From Eubacteriales bacterium (GTDB lineage: Bacteria > Bacillota > Clostridia > Oscillospirales > Oscillospiraceae): a stretch of 47,272 nt of DNA. Each line of letters starts with the position of its first letter. The stretch's first letter is position 1. This document shows, piece after piece, positions 1 through 7,441 of the stretch. Both the position numbers and the translations under genes were made by a program. The stretch covers positions 1 through 47,272 of the forward strand of contig JAUNSH010000019.1 of the NCBI GenBank assembly GCA_030539285.1. Reading direction: 5' to 3'. Below the pieces are notes generated by a model, which did no database searches, was not told the DNA's origin, and worked only from the letters and a program-made list of their open reading frames with translations.

Positions 1-137
1 TCAACGACTTCAAGCCGCTTATCAACGGTATCCAGCCGCTCCTCGATTTTATCGAGACGATTTTCCATGGATTCAAAGCGCTCATCTATCTGATCGAATC
101 GATGGCTGAGTGCCTGAAGCAGTTCCTCGTTTGTCAT
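1..137 (-). CDS. Partial coiled-coil protein, N-terminal 45 residues
   Basis: The reverse strand starts with ATG at 137, preceded by a strong AAGGAGGG ribosome site, and reads MTNEELLQALSHRFDQIDER and onward in repeating heptad-like units rich in Arg, Leu, Asp, Ile and Glu (RFESMENRLDKIEERLDTV), until the window ends. This is a long amphipathic helix that probably forms a coiled coil. Small proteins of this type occur in Bacillota as hypothetical proteins near mobile elements or as DUF-type coiled coils. I cannot assign a function. The C-terminus lies outside the window. Confidence 0.7.
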   Translation of the reverse strand, partial: MTNEELLQALSHRFDQIDERFESMENRLDKIEERLDTVDKRLEVV

Positions 138-235
138 TACGCTCCCTCCTTCGTCCCGCCGCAGTGACTCTATCATAGCACAGGGACTGCCATTTTTCAA
201 TCACCAGTTTTCTGCTTTTTCTGGTTCTTTCCCCC

Positions 236-1768
236 TTACATCAGCGGTGCAAACAGCCGCAGGATGTACTGCCAGGTCCGCAGCATCGCGCCCCGTCCGG
301 CCCGATACTGTTCCGTAACCTCTCTGCACTGGGGGAAAGTGTTCTCAAAATCCGCGGCGATGTCCTGCACCGCGTCACAGCCGTAGAGCACCACATTGTT
401 CTCAAAATGGTGGTACAGGCTCCGGTAGTCCAGATTGGAGGTGCCCACCGTAGCGATACGCCCGTCGCAGATGCACTGCTTGGCGTGGCAGAAGCCGGGG
501 GTGTATTCGTAGATCCGCACGCCATGAGCCACAAGTCCCGCGTAGTAGGAGCGGGTCACGGCGTATATCAGCTTCTTGTCCGGGATGCCGGGGGTAATGA
601 TCCGCACATCCACGCCCCGCTTGGCGGCCAGACACAGGGCACGGTGCATTTCATCGGTGATGATGAGATAGGGGGTCATGAAGTACAGCGTTTTGTTAGA
701 CTGAGAGGTCAGATTCAGATAGACCTCCTCAGCGGCCCGCTCCTGTCCCAGTGGATCGTCCGCGAAGGGCTGGACAAAGCCAGAAGCAGGCACGGAGTGG
801 ACGATATCCAGATATTTACGGTAATCCTCCCGCTGGCTTTGCTGGACACCCCACAGCTCCAGAAAGGCGGCGGTGAGACTGCGCACGGCCTCACCCTCCA
901 GCCGCAGGCCCGTGTCTTTCCACTGGCCGTAGGGGTGCTTGCGGTCAAAGTATTCCTCCGCCAGATTGTAGCCCCCGGTGAAGCCCACCTTGCCGTCGAT
1001 GACGGTGATCTTGCGATGATCCCGGTGGTTCAGGAAGATGTTCAGCAGGGGAAGGGCGGGGTTAAAGGGACGGCAGGCGATGCCCTCTTCGTTCAGCCGC
1101 CGGGCAAAAAACATATTCACTTTGCCTACAGAGCCGATGTCGTCGTACAGGAACCGGACTTCCACGCCCTGGGCCTGTTTGCGGGTGAGAATGTCCTCGA
1201 TCTCCCGGAAGCAGGAGCTGTCCTCCACGATGAAATACTCCATGAAGATGAATTTTTCCGCTTTTTCCAGATCGGCTTTCATAGCCTCAAAGGCGTATTT
1301 TGCCTCGGCGAAGAAGCGGACGTCGGTGTTTTCGTACACAGGCCAGCGGACGCAGTTCCACAGGTACCGGGCCTGGTTGGCGGCGGGCAGATCGATTTCC
1401 TCCATTTTTCGCACGGTGGCATCGGCTCCGGCGGGAATTTCGTCCTTCATGTCCGCGCGGACGGAGCGCAGGCGCTTGCCCACACCGGGATCCCCCAGAA
1501 TTTCCACCAGCAGATACATGCTCAGGCCCATCACCGGCAGCACTAGGATCAGCATGATCCAGGGCATTTTCATGGCTGTGTTGGTGTACTTGCTGTTCAG
1601 CCGCAGCACCACCAGCAGACTCAGAATGGTGGTCATCAGGGACAGGGCAGTGGAGTAGGCGTTGAGCTTGATGGTCAGCGTCAGCAGCCAGGCGATCTGC
1701 AAAAGAAAGGAAACCGCAACAAATACGATGCGTAAAATGCTGTTTCCGCTTGGCTTTCGTTCTTTCAT
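236..1768 (-). CDS. cls: Cardiolipin synthase (phospholipase D superfamily)
   Basis: This 510-residue membrane enzyme should condense two phosphatidylglycerol molecules to cardiolipin and glycerol. The N-terminus has three hydrophobic segments in about the first 90 residues (ILRIVFVAVSFLLQIAWLL; LSLMTTILSLLVVL; WIMLILVLPVMGLSMYLLV), matching the PLDNc region. Two HxK(x4)D catalytic motifs follow: HRDHRKITVIDG near residue 248 and HAKQCICDG near residue 428, each followed by the usual Gly- and Ser/Asn-containing segment (GTSNLDYRS after the second). Length is typical. I chose ATG 1768 (MKERKPSG) because AAGGAGCG lies 8-9 bases upstream; a longer reading would begin inside the upstream palindrome. 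It follows the sugar transferase gene on the same strand. Confidence 0.93.
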   Translation of the reverse strand: MKERKPSGNSILRIVFVAVSFLLQIAWLLTLTIKLNAYSTALSLMTTILSLLVVLRLNSKYTNTAMKMPWIMLILVLPVMGLSMYLLVEILGDPGVGKRLRSVRADMKDEIPAGADATVRKMEEIDLPAANQARYLWNCVRWPVYENTDVRFFAEAKYAFEAMKADLEKAEKFIFMEYFIVEDSSCFREIEDILTRKQAQGVEVRFLYDDIGSVGKVNMFFARRLNEEGIACRPFNPALPLLNIFLNHRDHRKITVIDGKVGFTGGYNLAEEYFDRKHPYGQWKDTGLRLEGEAVRSLTAAFLELWGVQQSQREDYRKYLDIVHSVPASGFVQPFADDPLGQERAAEEVYLNLTSQSNKTLYFMTPYLIITDEMHRALCLAAKRGVDVRIITPGIPDKKLIYAVTRSYYAGLVAHGVRIYEYTPGFCHAKQCICDGRIATVGTSNLDYRSLYHHFENNVVLYGCDAVQDIAADFENTFPQCREVTEQYRAGRGAMLRTWQYILRLFAPLM

Positions 1769-1790
1769 ACCGACACGCTCCTTAATAAGG

Positions 1791-1816
1791 CAGGGCGGGG
1801 GCAAGCCCCCGCCCTA
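1791..1816. repeat. Short GGGCGGGGG/CCCCCGCCC palindrome
   Basis: A perfect hairpin, CAGGGCGGGGG then CAAG then CCCCCGCCCTA, sits between the sugar transferase stop and the cardiolipin synthase start. Its ends (GGGCGGG...CCGCCCTAC) match the larger palindromic elements at 32451, 33640, 37671, 39212 and 44431, so it looks like a minimal member of the same dispersed family. Confidence 0.6.
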
Positions 1817-1862
1817 CAGGTCCTGCGAAACAGATTCGCTTCCGAAACCGAATGTTTTCAGG

Positions 1863-3260
1863 TCAATTGTCCTCATCCAGCTCTTTCAGCAGCTCGTCCG
1901 CCAGCTTCTGGTTTTCCGCGGCCTTGTCCACACCCTCGGTGCTCTCCTTGTTGAACAGGATCCGGATGGTCAGGATCATCAGCTTGACATCCAGCAGCAG
2001 GGAGTAGTTTTCAATATACATGAGATCCAGCCGCAGCTTGTCATAGGCGCTGGTGTTGTATTTGCCGTAGATCTGGGCGTAGCCCGTCAGGCCCGCCCGG
2101 ACCTTCAGCCGGTAGGCAAATTCCGGGATATCCTTACAGTATTCGTCGGCAATGATCTTCCGCTCGGGCCGGGGGCCGACGATGCTCATGTCTCCCTTGA
2201 GGATATTGATGAGCTGAGGCAGCTCGTCAACACGGAAGGGACGGATGATCCGGCCCACCCGGGTGATCCGGGGGTCGTTGTCCGTTGCCAGCACAGCGCC
2301 GGCGTATTTTTCCGCGTCTACGACCATGCTGCGGAACTTGAGAATGTCGAATTCCCGGCCGTTCCGGGTCATCCGCTTCTGCCGGAAGAACACGGGGCCG
2401 CCGTCCTCCAGCTTGATGGCCGCCGCAATGAGCAGCATCAGCGGGGACAGCAGCAGCAGCGCCACGGCGCTGATCACAATGTCCATGGCCCGCTTGGCTA
2501 CCCGTTCTGCCGGGGTCAGGCCGGTGCCCTTTACCAGCAGCAGGGGGGTGTCGAACAGGGTGATGTTCCGGGCGCCCCGGAGCATGATGTCGGTCAGCTT
2601 GGGGGAGACGTAGGTGCGCACCCGGTAGCGGTAGCAGAATTTCAGAATATCGTTTCTCAGCTGAGCGGGCACATCGTTCAGAACCACCGCGTCATACTTG
2701 GGTATTTCCTGTATGATCTTGTCGAAACCCTCGTCGGAGGAGATCAGGCCGCTGATGTTGTACTTGTCTTTTCGGGCATCCATTTTGATTTTCAGCTCCA
2801 CGCCCCGGCGGTGTCCATAGATCAGGAGCATATCGTGGGGGGCGTACAGCCGGTGGTACAGGCTGGTGTAGAGCAGGATCAGCACAATGGCGGTGACAAT
2901 ATCCGCGGCGGTCAGTGCCAGCATGGGGGAAAGCGGCAGCACGCCGTTGGCGATCAGGCACAGCTGCAGGTAGGTGATGGCGTTGACCAGACAGATGGAG
3001 ATGATCTGCCCCATGATGAGGTCGCCCCGGTGAAGCTGACCGAACATGGTGCACTCGGAGTTCAGGAACAGGGCGTACAGGAGGACGGCGTACACGCCCA
3101 TCAGCACATATTTTCCCTTATAGGCAAAATAGGCCAGATCGTAGCCCTTCATCCATACAATATAGTACGCCAGCGTGAGGATCATGATTTCCAGCAGGGT
3201 TTCCGCCACCCGGACGAAGCCCTTCATATCCTCATAAGCGCCGCGGCTCAGCTTTTTCAT
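1863..3260 (-). CDS. Polyprenyl-phosphate sugar-1-phosphate transferase (exopolysaccharide)
   Basis: A membrane glycosyl-1-phosphate transferase of the WcaJ/WbaP type. It probably starts exopolysaccharide or capsule repeat units by moving a sugar phosphate from a nucleotide sugar to undecaprenyl phosphate. The N-terminal half has four hydrophobic helices and a CoA-binding-like nucleotide domain (GHRRGVELKIKMDARKDKYN). The C-terminal half is a classical bacterial sugar transferase domain: a re-entrant hydrophobic helix (KRAMDIVISAVALLLLSPL), the FRQKRMTRNGREFDILKFRS segment, VDELPQLINILKGDMS, IVGPRPE and RAGLTGYAQIYGK. I preferred ATG 3260 (MKKLSRGAYED) because the only upstream AAGG abuts the ATG at 3275. 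No other polysaccharide genes are adjacent, so the glycan is unknown. Confidence 0.9.
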   Translation of the reverse strand: MKKLSRGAYEDMKGFVRVAETLLEIMILTLAYYIVWMKGYDLAYFAYKGKYVLMGVYAVLLYALFLNSECTMFGQLHRGDLIMGQIISICLVNAITYLQLCLIANGVLPLSPMLALTAADIVTAIVLILLYTSLYHRLYAPHDMLLIYGHRRGVELKIKMDARKDKYNISGLISSDEGFDKIIQEIPKYDAVVLNDVPAQLRNDILKFCYRYRVRTYVSPKLTDIMLRGARNITLFDTPLLLVKGTGLTPAERVAKRAMDIVISAVALLLLSPLMLLIAAAIKLEDGGPVFFRQKRMTRNGREFDILKFRSMVVDAEKYAGAVLATDNDPRITRVGRIIRPFRVDELPQLINILKGDMSIVGPRPERKIIADEYCKDIPEFAYRLKVRAGLTGYAQIYGKYNTSAYDKLRLDLMYIENYSLLLDVKLMILTIRILFNKESTEGVDKAAENQKLADELLKELDEDN

Positions 3261-3317
3261 TCTATATCTGCACATCCTTTTTCTGAAATGAACGCGGGAA
3301 ACTGTTCTTATGTCGGA

Positions 3318-3346
3318 ATTTTACCATATATAAGGGAAAAATGCAA
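3318..3346 (-). promoter_or_regulatory. Promoter of the sugar transferase gene
   Basis: On the minus strand TTGCAT (3341-3346) and TAAAAT (3318-3323) are separated by exactly 17 bases, about 60 bases upstream of the start codon. Confidence 0.6.
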
Positions 3347-3460
3347 GGGGGCCGCAGGGCGGCCTGCCAATGCGTGCATGGGTGGTCTGTATTCGATACA
3401 CCATTGGGTAATGCTCGGTATCGCAGCGGCAGAGAGTGGAGTGGGGCGCTGGAAGCGAGA

Positions 3461-3595
3461 AGTTTGGAGTTGGAAAATGCATGTCATCCTGAGCGAGCGA
3501 AAAGAGCCTGAGGATCTTCCTACATCGGTACCGCGGGGGCGGCTGCGCCTACGCCCACGAATCCAAATTCGCTCCTCACTTCTCACTCCAAACTT
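3461..3595. repeat. Palindromic intergenic element
   Basis: The stretch between the histidinol phosphatase and sugar transferase genes (about 3350-3594) holds no credible gene. It is bounded by an exact inverted repeat, AGTTTGGAGT (3461-3470) and ACTCCAAACT (3585-3594). Inside, TGTCATCCTGAGCGAGCG followed by GAGGATCTT resembles one half of the TGTCATTCC palindrome found at 40701-40820. This looks like a degenerate dispersed repeat. Confidence 0.5.
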
Positions 3596-4380
3596 CACAC
3601 TCTATGGAAAATCGGTTTTCGTCCCTCAAACGTGCACACATATCCGAAAATGTCCCCGAGCAGCTCACAGGCCTCCCTGGAATACTGCCCAACCCGGGCG
3701 CACTGGTGGGCATCGGAGCCTACCGTGACGATCTCGCCGCCCAGCTCCTTGAACCGGCAGAAGTAATCTTCGGTGGGGAGGTATCCGCCGCAGCGGTCCA
3801 GGCCGCTGGTGTTCAGCTCCAAACCCTTGCCCTTTTCCGCCAGGGTGCGCAGAATTTCGTCGATCAGCTCCCGGTGCTCGTCAAAGGGGACAGGCCGGGG
3901 GGCAGGGTTGGCCATGGTTTTGCCGATGTAGGTCAGGTGGGCCAGCACGTCGTAGTCCGTGTGCACCCGCACACAGGCCAGCGTCTCCTCAAGGCACCGC
4001 CGCTCCGCCTGAAACACGGTCTTTCCCTCCCAGAAGGGGGGCATATACACGTCCAGCCCGTCCACGAAGTGGATGGAGCCGAGTACAAAGTCAAAGTCCC
4101 GGCGCCGGATGTCCTTGCGGAACTGGTCAAGGTTGTCCCGGGTCATGCCGAACTCCATGCCCCGCCGAATTTTCAGCCCCGGCACCTCCAGCGCGTCGTA
4201 TTCCGCGTTATATTCGTCTGTGTCAAAGGCCATGTTGCCCATGGTGCCGAAAGGGTCATAATCGATATGATCCGTAAAGCAGATCTCCGTTAAGCCCGCG
4301 TCCGCGGCGGCCCGGGCCATGGAAAGGCCGGTGTCGTGTCCGTCAAAGGACACTCGGGAATGCATGTGAAAGTCGTACAT
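3595..4380 (-). CDS. PHP-domain histidinol-phosphatase family protein
   Basis: This 261-residue PHP-fold phosphoesterase resembles HisJ/HisK histidinol phosphatases, which remove phosphate from L-histidinol phosphate in histidine synthesis. Metal-binding motifs occur in the expected order: HMHS near the N-terminus, FTDHIDYD near residue 36, the metal-bridging Glu in RRGMEFG, GSIHFVDG, DVLAHLTYIGK, ELNTSG and a terminal GSDAH. The start at 4380 has GGGAGAG seven bases upstream, and only 3 bases separate it from the mutY stop, so the two genes are probably co-transcribed. No other his genes are nearby. The substrate could be another phosphomonoester, since PHP proteins are broad. Confidence 0.85.
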   Translation of the reverse strand: MYDFHMHSRVSFDGHDTGLSMARAAADAGLTEICFTDHIDYDPFGTMGNMAFDTDEYNAEYDALEVPGLKIRRGMEFGMTRDNLDQFRKDIRRRDFDFVLGSIHFVDGLDVYMPPFWEGKTVFQAERRCLEETLACVRVHTDYDVLAHLTYIGKTMANPAPRPVPFDEHRELIDEILRTLAEKGKGLELNTSGLDRCGGYLPTEDYFCRFKELGGEIVTVGSDAHQCARVGQYSREACELLGDIFGYVCTFEGRKPIFHRV

Positions 4381-4383
4381 TTT

Positions 4384-5421
4384 CTATCTCTCCCAAAATT
4401 GGCGGAACGCTGTGGGCAGCGCCGCCTGTGTATTGATTTCCTCTTCCGTAAACCATTGAAAATCGCCGCCGGTTTCGGCGACTTCCAGATAGATCCCCTT
4501 CATGTTCCACTGGATATGGGTAAAAATGTGGATTTTTTCCACTTCCCGCAGGATTTCTCTGGGGTGCAGCCCCATGGCGGCCGCCGCGTCCAGCGCGGCT
4601 TGGGTGTCCAGTTTCCCAGCCACATTGGGAAACTGCCAGAGTCCCGCCAGAAGTCCTTTTTCCGGCCTTTTTTCCAGAGCGAACCGTCCGTCACAGCTGA
4701 GAATGAACACAGTCCTGTCCTCCTGCCGCCGCTGCTTTTTGGGGGATTTCACCGGCAGCGCTTCCGCTGTGCCCCGCCGAAAACCAAGGCAGAGACGCTG
4801 GCAGGGACAGTGTTCGCAGTCCGGTGCCCGGTTGGGGCCGCAGACCGTGGCCCCCAGCTCCATCAGGGCCTGGGTAAATTCCCCGGCTTCTCTGGGGTAG
4901 ACCCCGGCAAGCAGAGCACTGACCCGGCGCTTTGTCTCCGGCAGGTCGATGGGGGAGGGGTCGTCCCTCAGCCGGGACATCACCCGCAGCACGTTGCCGT
5001 CCACGGCGGGAGTAGGCTGGTCAAAGGCGATGGAGCAGATGGCCCCGGCGGTGTACTCACCGATGCCCGGCAGGGCCAGCACCTCGTCATGGCTTTCCGG
5101 GAACACGCCGCCATGGCGTTCCAGAATGACCTGAGCCGCCTTTTTCAGGTTCCGTACCCGGCTGTAGTAACCCAGCCCCTCCCAGAGCTTGTGCAGCAGC
5201 TCATCGTCGCATTGAGCCAGCGATTGGATATCCGGCAGCGCCGCCAGAAACCGGGTGTAGTAGCCCTTCACCGCCTCCACCCGGGTCTGCTGGAGCATGA
5301 TCTCCGACAGCCAGACATGGTAAGGCTGCCGGTCCGCCCGCCAGGGCAGCTCCCGGCGGTTTTTCCGATACCAGGGCAGCAGAAGCCCGGGCAGCCCGGT
5401 CAGATCCTGGGTTGCCTCCAC
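4384..5421 (-). CDS. mutY: A/G-specific adenine DNA glycosylase MutY
   Basis: A 345-residue base-excision repair enzyme that removes adenine mispaired with 8-oxoguanine. The N-terminal HhH-GPD core shows the catalytic Glu in LSEIMLQQT, the helix-hairpin-helix LPGIGEYTAGAI and the catalytic Asp in PAVDGNVLRV. A [4Fe-4S] loop follows as C-x7-C-x2-C-x5-C (CGPNRAPDCEHCPCQRLC); the first spacing is one longer than in E. coli. The C-terminal 110 residues form the Nudix-like 8-oxoG recognition domain. Start is GTG 5421 with AAGGAGG eight bases upstream. It leads a short operon with the PHP phosphatase. Confidence 0.95.
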   Translation of the reverse strand: MEATQDLTGLPGLLLPWYRKNRRELPWRADRQPYHVWLSEIMLQQTRVEAVKGYYTRFLAALPDIQSLAQCDDELLHKLWEGLGYYSRVRNLKKAAQVILERHGGVFPESHDEVLALPGIGEYTAGAICSIAFDQPTPAVDGNVLRVMSRLRDDPSPIDLPETKRRVSALLAGVYPREAGEFTQALMELGATVCGPNRAPDCEHCPCQRLCLGFRRGTAEALPVKSPKKQRRQEDRTVFILSCDGRFALEKRPEKGLLAGLWQFPNVAGKLDTQAALDAAAAMGLHPREILREVEKIHIFTHIQWNMKGIYLEVAETGGDFQWFTEEEINTQAALPTAFRQFWER

Positions 5422-5448
5422 GCGATCGCCTCCTTCACTTTTTCCGCT

Positions 5449-5478
5449 ATTCTACAATATCCGTGCTGACCCTGTCAA
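5449..5478 (-). promoter_or_regulatory. Promoter of the mutY operon
   Basis: On the minus strand a consensus TTGACA (5473-5478) and TAGAAT (5449-5454) are 18 bases apart, just upstream of the GTG start. Confidence 0.65.
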
Positions 5479-5526
5479 CCGGTGAAGGACGGCAGAAAAA
5501 TATTTGGGTATTTTTGAAAAAAACAC

Positions 5527-5555
5527 TTGCATTTTTAGAAAGGCTGTGCTATTAT
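5527..5555 (+). promoter_or_regulatory. Promoter of tRNA-Arg
   Basis: TTGCAT (5527-5532), 17 bases, then TATTAT (5550-5555), ending 19 bases before the tRNA 5' end. Confidence 0.7.
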
Positions 5556-5574
5556 ATTGCAGTCGCCCGGACAT

Positions 5575-5651
5575 GCGCCGGTAGCTCAGTTGGATAGAGT
5601 GACTGACTACGAATCAGTAGGTCGGGGGTTCGAGTCCCTTCCGGCGTACCA
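5575..5651 (+). tRNA. tRNA-Arg (anticodon ACG)
   Basis: A complete cloverleaf of 77 bases with encoded CCA. The acceptor is GCGCCGG paired with CCGGCGT (a G-U at the first pair). The D arm starts GCTCAGTTGG. The anticodon stem ACTGA/TCAGT encloses CTACGAA, giving anticodon ACG. The T arm GGGGG-TTCGAGT-CCCTT has two G-U pairs. Its 3' end is duplicated at 28286-28299, which suggests use as an integration target that remains functional after insertion. Confidence 0.96.
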
Positions 5652-5653
5652 AA
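5640..5653 (+). other. Putative attL core in the tRNA-Arg 3' end
   Basis: TCCGGCGTACCAAA, covering the last acceptor bases, CCA and two extra bases, is repeated exactly and in the same orientation at 28286-28299 within the serine recombinase 3' end. The flanking sequences differ on each side. This is what an attL/attR pair from insertion into the tRNA would leave. Confidence 0.6.
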
Positions 5654-5657
5654 GCAG

Positions 5658-5705
5658 AATAATCCGAACCTTATCTCCGTGGGAGAAGGGTTCGGATTAT
5701 TTTTG
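5658..5705 (+). terminator. Terminator of tRNA-Arg
   Basis: AATAATCCGAACC (5658-5670) pairs with GGTTCGGATTATT (5689-5701), followed by a T run. A related stem-loop, sharing ATCCGAACCT, occurs at 28591-28629 beyond the putative attR. Confidence 0.8.
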
Positions 5706-5848
5706 TTCTTTGGAGAACAACATGGATAAGAAAGCTATCTCTTGTAAGTTCAATATCGAACAGCCTGTGTCGAGGTTAATTATTAGCTGCTTTTACGCCC
5801 CCCGAAACGCGTGAGTGTAACCCGCCCACAGATGCTTCACACATACGC

Positions 5849-5875
5849 AAAAGGTGCCGCCAAGCTGGCGGCACC
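5849..5875 (-). terminator. Terminator of the small minus-strand gene
   Basis: GGTGCCGCC and GGCGGCACC form a strong stem (5853-5875), followed on the minus strand by TTTT, just past the stop of the 62-residue gene. Confidence 0.7.
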
Positions 5876-5887
5876 CTGTGCGGTTAC

Positions 5888-6076
5888 TTACTTGCTTTTC
5901 CCTGCCTTTCCCTCCGTCTGTTCCGCTTCGCGCTGAGCCAGCCACTCCCGGAACTCCCGCTGGCCTTCTTCGCTTTCGTAGTAGGCGAGGATGTCGGGGA
6001 GGATGCACCGGGCAATGTGCTCGATTTCGTGCTGCGGAATACCGGAATGCTCCATGAGCTTCTTTTTGCGGCCCAA
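5888..6076 (-). CDS. Small conserved protein, 62 residues
   Basis: A TTG-initiated reading frame with GGAGGG 10 bases upstream encodes a highly charged protein containing HSGIPQHEIEHIARCILPDI and AYYESEEGQREFREWLAQ. It has no signal peptide or membrane segment and looks like a small helical cytoplasmic protein. I recall similar short proteins in Clostridia, often around mobile elements, but have no named family for it. Another overlapping frame (5884-6195) is possible, but it lacks a comparable ribosome site. A terminator follows directly, and its position just inside the putative left island end suggests an accessory gene. Confidence 0.6.
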   Translation of the reverse strand: MGRKKKLMEHSGIPQHEIEHIARCILPDILAYYESEEGQREFREWLAQREAEQTEGKAGKSK

Positions 6077-6175
6077 GCTGGTTGTTCCCTCCGGTTCGAT
6101 ATGAAATTATTAAGGTTCAGTTGTGGACGGGCGGACGATCTATGTTGATGGCATGGCTCCCTTCTTAAGAAACGG

Positions 6176-6226
6176 AAAATGCAGGCGCTTGTCAAGCCAT
6201 GGGCTTGATGGGCGTCTGCATTTTTT
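6176..6226. terminator. Long hairpin with T run
   Basis: AAAATGCAG-GCGC-TCAAGCC and GGCTTGA-GGCGT-CTGCATTTTTT form a long imperfect stem ending in a T run on the plus strand. It lies upstream of the 62-residue minus-strand gene. It could be a terminator, or a relic of an element. Confidence 0.45.
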
Positions 6227-6704
6227 CCTGTATTATATCACATTGGAAGTGGGTGTCAATAGCTTGGAGAGTGATTGCAATGTAGAAAAAGCTGCGTAAA
6301 AGTGCTTGTGCCACAATAGGTTTTCCTTGCGTTTTTCTTGCAGTAAGGGAATCGTATTAGCCACTGGAAAATCCGGTTTCTATTCTTCTACACCGAAATT
6401 GAGGGCGGACAGAATTCGCAGTCAGGTGTCGACATTTTGAGTTAAAAAACCATTGTCCTGCAATCACTTTTTGCCACAATATTATTGGGACAAGAATATT
6501 GAATTCCCCCTTCGGAAAGCGCCTGTCTGATGTCGACAGGTGAGTTTTCTCCGCATTTAGAACCCGATTTTCGGCTTCCGAATATACCTATACCACCCCT
6601 CCCAAAATAGGGGTAAAAAGTCGTTGTGCCGCAACGACTTTTTGGGGTCTAAATGCGAGAGTAAGGGCGTCAGAAAATAGATGGCAAACCACTTGTTTAC
6701 GATG
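6227..6704. other. Gene-free AT-richer stretch with nested inverted repeats
   Basis: I see no credible gene here. The section 6548-6660 is an imperfect palindrome with ends TCTCCGCATTTAGAACCC and GGGGTCTAAATGCGAGA. Nested within it is a perfect hairpin, AAAAAGTCGTTG / CAACGACTTTTT (6615-6643). A TGTCGAC motif occurs twice upstream (around 6427 and 6532). The composition differs from the GC-rich neighbours and suits mobile-element debris. Confidence 0.5.
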
Positions 6705-7439
6705 TTATGCCTTCACATCTCGCTTTGTCAGCAGAACAATGGCAATCAGAAGAAACACGGTCAGAAAAACAGCGCAGCTCAGGAAGAATCCCCAGATTCC
6801 ACCAGCCATCACATCCTCGGTGCGGTTGGAGTTCATACCCATAATCATCAGGGAGTAGGGCTAGTACAGTCCGTAATCTTTGCCGACAGCCAGCAGACCT
6901 GCCACGCTTCCTTCCAGCGCAATCAGCACTGGCAGGGCAAAATTGCGGATGACCATGGACAGCAGGAGCTGCAACGCAATGATGGCAAGTCCTCCAATAA
7001 CGCCCCGGAGTAGCCAGAGAACAATCTCCGGCGGCGGGAAGCCTGCTAAGCCTGCCCCAAATTTTCCACCCATGACAAACAGCACCAGCAGCCACGCTTG
7101 CGTCAGCACTGTCATGTTCGTTACCACGCAGAATTTGGCAAAGTACAGGCAGAAGGGGCGAACCGGGGCGGTCATAATGAGATTCCAGTTGTGCCCCCGG
7201 TGCTCCAGCCGCCACAGGTAGGCGGCATAGACACCGATCAGCGGGGCGAAAAAGAAAATAGCGTAAAACAGGGTGTATTGCGTCCAAAGGTCATACCAGC
7301 CGTGGGTGAGAATGCCCAGATTCATGTTGAAATTGAAGGTGCCGTACACCGCCGAAATGGCGGGAACGGCCAGAAAAAGCAGCCAAATGGGGCTGCGGCG
7401 GAGTTTGCGGTTCTCCGCGCGAATACAGCGAAGCAGCAT
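6705..7439 (-). pseudogene. ABC-2 permease, bacteriocin-immunity type, interrupted by amber codon
   Basis: This is the second permease of an ABC exporter. Translation from ATG 7439 (MLLRCIRAENRKL, AAGGAGG seven bases upstream) gives a six-helix-type membrane protein but stops at TAG 6861-6863, after residue 192. The same frame continues beyond the TAG for 51 more sense codons (PYSLMIMGMNSNRTEDV..., then a final hydrophobic helix ending LLTKRDVKA) to TAA at 6705, where such permeases normally end. One point mutation therefore removes the last membrane segment. TAG is used as an ordinary stop by mutY, so general recoding is unlikely. The family resembles LanE/LanG-type lantibiotic immunity and BcrB-like permeases. 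Confidence 0.8.
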
Positions 7440-7441
7440 GG

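Noticed and set aside
407-1546. Long plus-strand open frame of 379 codons opposite cardiolipin synthase
   Set aside because: It lies fully antisense to a gene with clear catalytic motifs, and its own translation has no recognisable domain. It reflects GC-rich codon bias.
3308-3598. Possible 96-residue minus-strand gene
   Set aside because: Made entirely of the palindromic intergenic repeat; no ribosome site and no plausible protein features.
1662-3728. 688-codon plus-strand open frame opposite the sugar transferase
   Set aside because: Antisense shadow that also runs through an intergenic repeat; low-complexity His/Gln-rich translation without domains.
6861-6863. Stop-codon recoding (TAG read as an amino acid) in this organism
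   Set aside because: mutY ends in TAG as a normal stop and other genes use TAA and TGA without extension, so a point mutation is simpler.
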